NCBI GenBank assembly: GCA_002786025.1
Contig: NHNW01000018.1
Coordinates: 496,001 to 560,000, forward strand
Length of the DNA: 64,000 nt
Reading direction: 5' to 3'
Origin: Zasmidium citrigriseum
Taxonomy: Eukaryota > Ascomycota > Dothideomycetes > Mycosphaerellales > Mycosphaerellaceae
Part shown: positions 55,393 through 64,000 of the stretch, one piece after another
Numbering within the stretch: position 1 is the first letter of the stretch
Layout: each line of letters opens with the position of its first letter
Translations under genes and position numbers: made by a program
Notes under the pieces: generated by a model
What the model saw: only the letters and a program-made list of their open reading frames with translations
Told to the model about the DNA's origin: nothing
Database searches by the model: none

Positions 55393-56010
55393 CTTGGCCG
55401 GCCGCAAACAACGAAGTCGCCTCGAAAGAACATAAGAGAAGGTAACGATCGACTTAGTAGGGTGACGCAGCGTGCAGAGGCGCAGACAAGCATATAAGGC
55501 ATTCCCCACAGGTCACAGTAGTTAAACAGAAACAGAGTAGGTTGCTGCAATAGGGCCGTCTTGTGTCGTGCAGGTTTGTACGCCGACGCAGCTTTCGACA
55601 CTAGACGGTGGCCCTTGGCCATTCGCCGATGCGGAGGTGTTCAGATTGATTCGCAGCCAGAACTCGCTGGTGTGGAAAGTGCCGCAGTCGACGACAAGAC
55701 CACCATGCCGATGAAGTCGTCTAGCAACATTCGGCTGCTATCCCGCGAGCCGGGGTCACGGTAAAGAGCCCTATCCGGTAACGCGGCCTCTGGGAGAAGC
55801 CCATGATCCATGCTCTTCGGCCGGTATTTTCCCGCAGACAAGAGAGACAGCCAAGGGGAATCGGACTGCTATAGCGCGCAGGCCGTCCTCCCCAACGGAT
55901 TGATGCTGCCTGCAAGGAGATTGGCTTGGGCGGCAGTGAAGGGTCCGTGAGACGGACAGAGGAAACCAGTCAAACGCAGGCTCTTGGTCATCGACAACTT
56001 CTGTACCATC
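55393..56010. promoter_or_regulatory. Bidirectional promoter CFEM receptor / peroxygenase
   Basis: A 618-bp divergent region shared by the receptor and the heme-thiolate peroxidase. A TATAAGG lies near 55490. The shared promoter would allow co-regulation. Confidence 0.5.
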
Positions 56011-57407
56011 ATGTATCTGTTCCAGATTTGTCGGCTTCTGCTGTTCGTCGGGTCTTTTGGTCGGAATGTCTTGGGACATAAGGACTTCCACAGCCATCAG
56101 CATATTCATGCACACCTGAAGGACTTGGAGAGGCGCTCGTTGTTGGGTTCATCTGGTCCGGTAGAGGTGACTGGAGACCACGAATTTCAGCCGCCGGGTG
56201 AAGGTGACCAACGAGGGCCTTGTCCTGGTATGTAGAGATCTATTGCCGTGGGTGATGGGTGACAGGATACTGACTTGATCTTTGTAGGACTGAATGCTCT
56301 TGCGAACCACGGGTATATTCCACGAGATGGAGTCGTCTCACTGCTGGGCGCTGTCGGTGCCATGATTCGGGTCTACAATATGAGTATCGAGCTGGCGACT
56401 ATCCTGGCCGTAATGGGCGTGGTTTGGACAGGCAATCCGGTTTCGCTTCATCCGTCCTTCTCGATCGGAGGGACCGACGACGAGGTGCAGAATCTTCTTG
56501 GAAATCTTCTCGGCCTGCTCGGCAAACCGCGTGGACTGGATCATTCGCACAACTTCATCGAAGCCGATTCCTCGCCGACCAGAGACGATCTCTACGTGAC
56601 CGGAGATCCAGTGACCATGAACTTGACCAAGTTCGAGACGCTGTACAACATGATCCCCGAAGGCTCCGGCCAGACCTTCACTCTGGATGTCATGATGGAT
56701 TTTGCTTCCATTCGCTGGAACGAGACGATCTCGACCAACCCATACTTCTACTATGGACCAATCACCGGAATGCTGGCTCGTAACACGGGATACTGTTTCA
56801 TCGGCAACTTCTTTGCCAACTACTCGTCGGGGAGTACGGATGGCGCGCTGACGCACGACATCTTGAAGAGCTTCTTCGCCGTGAGTGGGGACAAGTCCAA
56901 CTTCACATACACCAAGGGCCATGAGCGGATTCCAGAAAACTTCTACCACTCGGCATCCCCATACGGCCTGGTCAATCTGAATCTCGATGTCGTCGCCTTT
57001 GTGTTGAAGTACCCAATCTTTGGCAGCATTGGTGGAAATACTGGCGAAGTGAACTCGTTTACCGGTGTGAACCTCGCCGACCCAGTTGATGGGCTTTCAA
57101 ACATTGGCAACTTGCTCGAGTCGAACAATCTGATCTGCTTCGTGCTGGAGGTCGTCAACTTTGCAGGTAAGTCGTCCGCGATGTTCCAATGAAACATGTA
57201 CTGACACAATCTCAAGCACCCAATTACCTGAACAACTTGGTCAGTACGCTGGCGGCGCCACTTGAGCTCATCTTGGACGCAGTAGCTGCGCCGTTGCTCA
57301 ATCTGAGCTGCCCGCAACTGGACGAGATCACAAGAGATGGAGTGCCTTTGTGGGAGTCTTTGGGTGCCGAGTTCCCAGGAGCCAACCGGTCCGGAAGTGC
57401 GATGTAG
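56011..57407 (+). CDS. Secreted heme-thiolate peroxidase / unspecific peroxygenase
   Basis: Exons 56011..56227, 56288..57166 and 57217..57407 encode 428 aa. The signal peptide is MYLFQICRLLLFVGSFGRNV. The family (chloroperoxidase/UPO, Peroxidase_2) uses H2O2 to oxidise or halogenate organic molecules. The proximal heme ligand is Cys71 in RGPCPGLNALANHGYIPRDG, formed exactly at the exon 1/2 junction. A distal-side region SHNFIEADSSPTRDD carries the acid/base Glu position. Many sequons (NMS, NLT, NET, NYS, NFT) suggest heavy glycosylation. At 428 aa it is on the long side for the family, with an N-terminal His-rich stretch (HSHQHIHAHL) that is probably part of a propeptide. Confidence 0.93.
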
Positions 57408-58273
57408 AGGGTCATCCTCAGACACCTAAAAATGCCACAGAGTCTCTGTGTTGCGGATCTTTGATTCTTTGCTCCTGGATTGGTCATGGTGGATGCAATT
57501 CGGGAATGGTGGCCTGTGTATGTCTCCAGTCAAGCAGGTCTGGTTCTACTGTAATATTAGCAAATGCCTTTGAGGCGTCAGCAATGTAAAGCGATTGCCA
57601 GATGTGATCCAGATGGAATTGGCGGCACATGTCATGGAGCGCTGCCCCTCTGTCATGGACATGTTTCTTTGTCGTACAACCAAGCCGGGAAATGAGCCAA
57701 TTCCACAGCCGTCACGCAAATGACAGAAGCCAGTGTCTCTCATCTGATAGCACCGTCTTCTGAAAGTGAGGCCTGGCCAGTGATATTGTATTGTGAAGGA
57801 AAGGTGGAGGATTGGGCGTGGTTGAGACACCAACAGACAGGCTGCATTCGGCTAGGCGGCGGCGCACACCCCTGCAACAGGTATCGCCCAAGCACCAAGC
57901 ACCTCTCCTATCCCATCGACATCACAATCGCCCTCTGCTCCTCTTCTCACCACCTCAGCACACCACCATAACCTCATCAGCGGCAGCAGCCAGCAACAGA
58001 CGTCGAACCACCGAAGCGCCCCGTGCCGCACCTCCCACGGCGCTTGGAGTTTGGTCCCTGGATCCTCATTCGCCAACGCTGCCAACGCCACGACCCAACC
58101 CGCAAGCCAGCAAGTAGAGGCGACCTGCTGGCAACCTCCTCTCGCACACCACGTCAACTCTCTACAACCGCCATCACTCTTCGATTGCCCGCTGCGAGGC
58201 TCCTCGAGAAGCTGGACGCCGACATTCTTTGACTCTGCCAGCCGCCGGCCGAGGCGGTCACCCATTGCCCACC
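57408..58273. other. Intergenic: MAPKK promoter and 5' leader
   Basis: 866 bp with no gene seen. The last 350 bp are C-rich with CACCAC and CTCCTC tracts. The ATG at 58274 sits in a good context (CCCACCATGAG). Confidence 0.5.
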
Positions 58274-59697
58274 ATGAGCGCCGATCAGTTCAAGGCTCGG
58301 ACGATGAAGAGGAAGAACGTGAAAGGCCTGGCACTGAGTGCCCCGGCAAAGCCCGCCGTCCCTTCAGATGAGGATGCGCAGCTGCCGGGGGCATTGGGCA
58401 ACGACGGTCGAAGAGCAGACACATTGGAGATTGGCGTGGAATTCAGACCTGACTGGCGGAGTGAAGACTTGGAAGTGATCAAAGAGCTTGGCTCCGGCAA
58501 TGGCGGGACGGTCAGCAAAGTCCGGCATAAGGGATGGAACATCACCATGGCCCGCAAGATCATCCACGTCGAGGCCAAGAAGGAGGTCCGGAAGCGGATT
58601 GTGAGAGAACTGCAGATCATGCATGAGTGCAACTCGCCCTACATTGTCTCCTTCTACGGCGCCTTCATGAATGAGGCAAATGATGTTACTATGTGTATGG
58701 AATACATGGACGTGGGGTGCGTACTTGGAAATCTTCTAAAATCTCTGAATACTGACGTCTGGCCTCTAGCTCTCTCGACAGCATATCGAAACACTTCGGC
58801 CCAGTGCGTGTGGATGTCCTCGGGAAGATTGCTGAGGCTGTTCTCGGCGGTCTCAAGTACCTGTACCTCGCCCATCGAATCATGCACCGCGACATTAAAC
58901 CTTCCAACGTCCTGGTCAACAGCAAGGGCCAGATCAAGCTTTGCGATTTCGGCGTATCCTCAGAACTGGAGAACAGTGTGGCAGACACTTTCGTTGGAAC
59001 CGGCACCTACATGGCTCCAGAGCGGATACAAGGCAGTCCCTATACGGTGAAGAGTGATGTCTGGAGTGTAGGTTTGACCCTGATGGAGCTGGCAATTGGC
59101 AAATTCCCATTCAGCATTGAGAGTGAAGATGGAGAGGACGATGCTGCTGGTCCTCAAGGTATCCTGGACCTGCTACAACAGATCGTGCTGGAACCTGCAC
59201 CAAAACTTCCGAAGAGTGACGCCTTCCCGCAGATCTTGGAGGACGTCATTGCCAAATGTTTGATGAAGAACCCAGACGAGAGACCGACCCCACAGGAGCT
59301 GTACGACACCGACCCCTTCCTTCAGGCCGCAAAGCGCACACCCGTCGACCTCGAAGCCTGGGCCGTAAGTCTCATGGAGAGACACAACAGGAAGAGCCAC
59401 CTGGCGCCGCAGCTGTCGCCGTCCACTCGGGCCATGCTACGTGGAGAGGACACACCCAGCCAGAGTTCGAGCATGAGCTCCAGCATAAACGAGCAAACAC
59501 CCACCTCTGGCGATATCCCCATATCCTCTGCATCCTCGAATGGCTCGGCGCGGCCATTTCCGATCAGAACTTCAAGTGCAAATTACGTGCAGCAGCAAAT
59601 GAACTTACCCATCAGGCAAGCTCGAAGTCGCCCGGAGACCGCTGGTAGTGACCGCACCGATGCATATAGGAGAGCTGCTCCTGGTTATGTTCAATGA
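58274..59697 (+). CDS. STE7: MAP kinase kinase, Ste7/Mst7 class
   Basis: Exons 58274..58716 and 58770..59697 (53-nt intron, GTGCGT...CTCTAG) encode 456 aa. It is the dual-specificity kinase of the Fus3/Kss1-type pathway (mating, invasive growth, appressoria in plant pathogens). The kinase domain is complete: Gly loop LGSGNGGTV, Lys95 in MARKII, HRDIKPSN with Asp189, and DFG with Asp207. The activation loop NSVADTFVGTGTYMAPER has the two expected phospho-sites Ser217 and Thr221. The N-terminus has a basic-hydrophobic MAPK docking site, KRKNVKGLAL (12-21). The Ser/Pro-rich C-terminal tail ends PGYVQ. Ste7 rather than Pbs2 or Mkk1 class is inferred from IIHVEAKKEVRKRIVREL. Confidence 0.94.
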
Positions 59698-62313
59698 ACG
59701 GCTTCGACGCTTTGTCGAAGACGTGTCATCTGTACCACTATCGACGCAGCCTCCTTGCATATTGCCACACCTCTACCACCGAAACGCGCTCTGCACCACC
59801 AGAACCACATGTTTGTGAGCGCACAGCCTACAATGTCGACATCTCCGAACAAGAACACTCCAGCACACAGTCTTGACCTGACGATCAACGAATCGCAAGT
59901 CACGGCACTCCGGTGTCCAAGACCAGGCGTCCAGCACATCCTGCAGTGAGCCAATACAGCCGACAGCACGGCTTAACTGCAAGCACCAGGCATCTTCGCG
60001 CTGCACCTCTGGGTGAGGTGGGGGGAAGTTTCTCCACCTACCCGCCGACCTCGACGCCGCCGACTTGTCACCCATCATTCACACGTGCTCAGCAAGCATG
60101 CGTGCGCAATAATGTTGGGCAGGGAATCAATCTCAAGTGGACCCATTCCAAAACTCGACGACACCGCTCTTGTGGTCCTTACGTCCAAAGGAAAAGAGAT
60201 CCAAGCACTCCAAAGAAGCGGAGGCTCCTAAAGATCTCCACTATTTGCACGAGATGTTTACCCCGCCATGTTTAAGTCACACCCGATATCCGTTCGATCA
60301 GCCGGCATTCTTCTCTTTTCTTCTCATGACTGATTTGTGCTTTTTGCTCGGACGCCCAGACGGTTGATCGCGGCGAGTGGGCGGTTTTTCAGCCGCGCGT
60401 GCGCTTGTCGTGCATCATCGGTTGCACGATGCGGAGTACAGCGAGAGACGGAAGAGAGGTGGTGGAGGGGTGTTCAAGTCATATGGAAAACAGGCAAGGG
60501 AGGCTGCCCTATGAGAAGGGGTGGTGTTCAATTAATCTACTCTAGCCCCAATGCTTGGTTCCTCCTACTGCACAGCGCCTGCATGCTTGCATTTCCTCCC
60601 TCGTGGCGGCAGCTTGTGTGCGTCTCGGAGCTTTCTCTCAGCTCGTGACAGCTTTGAACAACAACAGTGACTTTGGGTCTGTGGGACCCGTGTGTATTGG
60701 GTACATCGACGGACTCTTGCCGACTACGTCCGTGTGCGGGCAGAGCTGCGAGCATCGAGGTATCTGAGACATTTCTCCACGATCTCGCGTTGTATCAGCG
60801 GCGGTATCGTTCTTGTCGATCTCTGCAGGCGGTCATGCGCCGCGCTGGCCGAGGGACAATGGGCTGTGGCTGCGATTGCTGTAGTGCTGACTCCTCACGG
60901 CGCTAAGTCGTGCCTGCGACCTCACCAACACCCTCACGCTGTCGGCGATCCCATGCAGCCTACGCCGTCATGCCCTTTCATCCAAGGCCGAAGAGGCACA
61001 GAAAAGATACGTGTGCCGGTGAGGGCAGCCCGCGCGTGTATCATCCAGCTGGCTGACTTTGCGGTGCGTCGCTGACGTCGAATCGCGCCAGTCTTTCGCA
61101 GCAAAAGGCAAACTCTTTTTGTTTTGCCGGCGCCAGGCACGCGAGGAGTACCGCGGCGATGATCAACGGTATGCGTGCCTGGTTGCCGCGAGAATGATGA
61201 CGACGTTGTGTTGTTGACATCTGGACAACCGCAGCAGCAGACCAGCATTCAAGCAAACACAATGCCTATAGTGAGGATTGTTTGTGACGGCATTCCGAAG
61301 GCTTGGGTTGGGTTCACACACCCCGGCCGAAACGGCTCCACGCACACTTCACCTCATCAGCAGCCCGGCTTGTTGTCAGATGCTCGCTCGGCCTGCGATA
61401 CACCACCCTCCAGCAGCCGAACATGCTTGATCGTCCGCCCGCTTTGCACTTGCAGTTCCTGTCCTGACCGCCACCCGGCTAAACATCCTGCGCCGGCCTC
61501 CTCGAAAGCTAAACTCGCCCGGCAGCCTGCCACGGTGCTGTTGGCACCGAGCTGGCCATCTCTCATGCCAATCCAATCGGTTCAAAGATAAAATAAAGAC
61601 AAAGAATGTAAGAGAGAAGTACCAGCTTAGAAGGAGGGTACGCCACTGTCTCGAGTCACCTCTCCTCTTGTGCACAGAAACCGGTCCAGTCGTTCTTCTC
61701 CGGCTCGCTTTCCTTTGTCGACTCCTCCACAGCCACCGACGGAAGGCTGGCAGTTTGGGCGCAACGGTCCGAGCGAGCGTCACAGACGGCCTGAACCTAG
61801 GGATCGGCAGGTTGCCTGCATGCGCATCATGCAGCCTGCGGCAGCGGTGCTTTGGATGCCCTGAGCACAGTACTGGCACAACTCCGCCCACCAGTCGAAT
61901 GACGATGCTGATGATATGATCGGCCTCGGCTTGGCGCGAAGGAAGCTGTGTTGCTCGCGAGAGCTCGTTCGCATGTGCATTCCTTGCTGTTTGGGGCATT
62001 GGCGCCGCTCCATGCGGCCCTGACTTACACGCCTCGTGACGACTGCATGCGAATGGGCTACCCGGCAATACGCACCATCACCGTGCACTGCGAAAAGGTG
62101 CGGGCGAGGTTGGCTCATGGCCGTTGAATAAAGCCGTGCGTGCTGCCGCACCATTCCATGGGGGATCCAATCTTATTATTATCACCAGTCTCACAGCTTT
62201 CACCAACGGCGCGGCTGGTTAAGCGGAATCTCTCTCTGCCTTTGTCGCTCTGGAATCTTCTCTGCTGATATTCTTCCTCCTGACATACTATCTGTGCGAG
62301 AGCTGCCGACAGC
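59698..62313. other. Longest gene-free stretch: MAPKK 3' region and amylase promoter
   Basis: About 2.6 kb. Many short ORFs, none convincing. It is GC-rich in 60900-61550. Near the amylase start I see a CCAAT at 62166-62170. I did not find a clear CGG-N8-CGG amylase-activator site; CGG-N9-CGG at 62211-62225 is one base too wide. Room remains for an unannotated RNA or a rapidly evolving gene. Confidence 0.4.
62166..62170 (+). promoter_or_regulatory. CCAAT box upstream of alpha-amylase
   Basis: CCAAT about 145 bp before the amylase ATG. The HAP/CCAAT-binding complex boosts amylase transcription in Aspergillus; here it is inference from position. Confidence 0.35.
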
Positions 62314-64000
62314 ATGTTCTACCTCAGCATATACGCTTTGCTGAGTCTGGCGCTATGGCAGGGCGCTCTCGCTGCATCTGGCGAAGATTGGAGGAGCAAG
62401 ACCATCTATCAAATTGGTGAGGCTGGAAGGGATTCATGTTCGAGGACGATGGCTAACACATGGCAGTAACGGATCGATTCGCACGAACAGACGGCTCGAC
62501 AACAGCGACATGCGATAGCAGCCAAGGCATCTACTGTGGCGGATCATGGCAAGGAATCATCGACCGACTTGACTACGTTCAAGGGATGGGCTTCGACGCC
62601 ATCTGGATATCGCCAGTCACGAAGCAGCTCGAAGGAAACACCGCAGATGGCTCTGCCTACCACGGCTACTGGCAGACCAACATCGACGCTGTGAATCAGC
62701 ACTTTGGAGCCGCCAGCGACATCCAAAACCTCGCTGCAGAACTCCACTCGCGCAACATGGTACGGAACCGAGGCACCGTTATACCCCAGATTACATCGAG
62801 ATCCGTTGACTGATTGGTTGTTGCAGTTATTCATGGTCGACATCGTCGTCAACCACTACGCATGGAGCGGAGCACCCGACACTGTCGACTACAGCACTTT
62901 CGGTCCATTCAACAACGCGAACTACTTCCACCCTTACTGCTCGATCGACTTCAACGACATCTCGAACACGGTATGTCGGTCACGCGTGCCAAAACGCTCA
63001 TCTCCTCCCTATGTCGATCTTCACTTTGGGCAGGGCTGGCGTCCGAAGCGACCCCAGCCTTTCGACCCATGCGCTTACCCCATACGTTCCAAACTTTGAC
63101 ACTATTCTTAACTGCCCGTACTGACAACTACGCCTTACAGACCCAAATCGAGCAATGCTGGATGGGCGACCAGATCGTGCCTCTTCCCGACCTCAAGACC
63201 GAAGCGCAAAATGTGTCGAATGTCTGGAATAACTGGGTCGGCGAGCTCGTCTCCAACTACTCTATCGACGGCCTGCGCATCGACTCGCTCATGGAAGTCA
63301 ATACCGGGTTCTGGTCCGCGTTCCAACAAAACGCCGGCGTCTACTCGCTGGGAGAGGTCTACAACGGCGACAGCACCTTCGTCTGCGGCTTCCAGGACTA
63401 CGTCCCCGGCGTCTTCAATTACGCGATGTGAGTATTGAGTTGCGCACCCCTGCCCCTGGGCTTGAAGCTTGATGAAGATCTGTGGAGGCGGAAGAGGCGC
63501 TTTTTGGCTGACGGGATGATCTGCAGGTACTTCCCGATGGTTGCGGCTTTCCAGAGCACGACGGGCAGTATTGGCGACCTCGCCAATATGATTGATACCA
63601 TCAAGAGTTGTCCGGATACGTCGATGTTGGGCACGTTCTCGGAGAATCATGACCAGCCTCGATTCGCCTCGCTCAACTCGGATATGTCGCTTGCGAAGAA
63701 TATCATCGCTTTCACGATGCTCACGGATGGCATTCCGGTGATCTACCAAGGGCAGGAACAACACTACCAGGGTATTGGCGGTGGATCGACCCCCTACAAC
63801 CGCGAGGCTCTCTGGTTGTCCGGCTACAACACTGACGCCGAACTTTACAAGCACGTCACGCAACTCAACGCCGCCCGACACGCCGCTATCAACGCCGACG
63901 ACTCGTATACTACGACCCAGAACAGCCATATCTACTACGACTACACCAACCTCGCGATGCGCAAGGGCGATATGGTCACTGTTGTGACGAACGTCGGCTC
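62314..64000 (+). CDS. Secreted GH13 alpha-amylase, cut by the right edge
   Basis: Exons 62314..62416, 62467..62759, 62827..62970, 63141..63427 and 63537..>64000; about 430 residues are visible and the 3' end is missing. It hydrolyses alpha-1,4-glucan bonds of starch outside the cell. Signal peptide [20 protein letters not shown]. The TAKA-amylase-type order is seen: [10 protein letters not shown], region I DIVVNHY, region [12 protein letters not shown] (nucleophile Asp), region [13 protein letters not shown] (acid/base Glu), region [12 protein letters not shown] (third Asp). Region I differs slightly from the usual DVVANH. All junctions preserve frame; the 170-nt third intron is the longest in the window. 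The starch-binding domain, if any, lies outside. Confidence 0.93.

Noticed and set aside
62200..62230. Amylase-activator (AmyR-type CGG-N8-CGG) site
   Set aside because: The spacing found is nine, not eight, so it is not claimed.

Overview
The window is filamentous-ascomycete nuclear DNA. Genes are dense and carry short spliceosomal introns of about 45-120 nt, mostly near the 5' end. The products are eukaryotic (Ssu72, TAF8, AP-3 mu, eIF3i, proteasome alpha1, NOT3, Spt6, Ste7). Several protein classes are typical of Pezizomycotina: a PTH11-like CFEM receptor, a Zn2Cys6 regulator, a heme-thiolate peroxidase, a secreted GMC oxidoreductase and an FLC/TRP-like channel. I infer a Dothideomycete, probably of Mycosphaerella type. 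I see no tRNA, rRNA, transposon or CRISPR array.

Layout. 1-1317 has no supported gene. 1318-13409 holds a Zn2Cys6 transcription factor, SSU72, an XRCC2-like recombination protein divergent from SOM1, TAF8 divergent from AP-3 mu, and an unknown 260-aa protein. 13810-22324 holds a PIG3-like quinone oxidoreductase, an unknown 367-aa basic/coiled protein, and trifunctional C1-THF synthase divergent from eIF3i. 22706-24992 carries two tandem secreted M35-like metallopeptidases. 25803-35250 holds proteasome alpha1 (SCL1), an unknown 183-aa protein, a small C2H2 protein, and NOT3 divergent from D-aminoacyl-tRNA deacylase. 35718-45839 holds a zinc alcohol dehydrogenase, SPT6, a second MDR oxidoreductase and a WKF-domain nucleolar protein. 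46610-57407 looks like a surface/secretory block: FLC-like membrane protein, secreted GMC oxidoreductase, CFEM/PTH11-like receptor, and divergently a secreted heme-thiolate peroxidase. 58274-59697 is a Ste7-class MAPKK, and 62314 to the right edge is the 5' part of a secreted GH13 alpha-amylase.

How the genes relate. Most are unrelated housekeeping genes sharing short divergent promoters. Two local groupings may be functional: the tandem metallopeptidase pair, and the GMC oxidoreductase / CFEM receptor / peroxygenase block, where a peroxide producer and a peroxide-consuming heme enzyme flank a receptor whose CFEM class includes heme binders.

All exon boundaries were worked out by hand from GT(GC)-AG signals, reading frame and family motifs; no transcript evidence was available. 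The most notable sequence-level oddities are a protein-like open frame shifted by one base directly after the FLC-like stop codon, a one-residue-shorter P-loop in the XRCC2-like protein, two GC-AG introns, and a built-in second start codon in C1-THF synthase.
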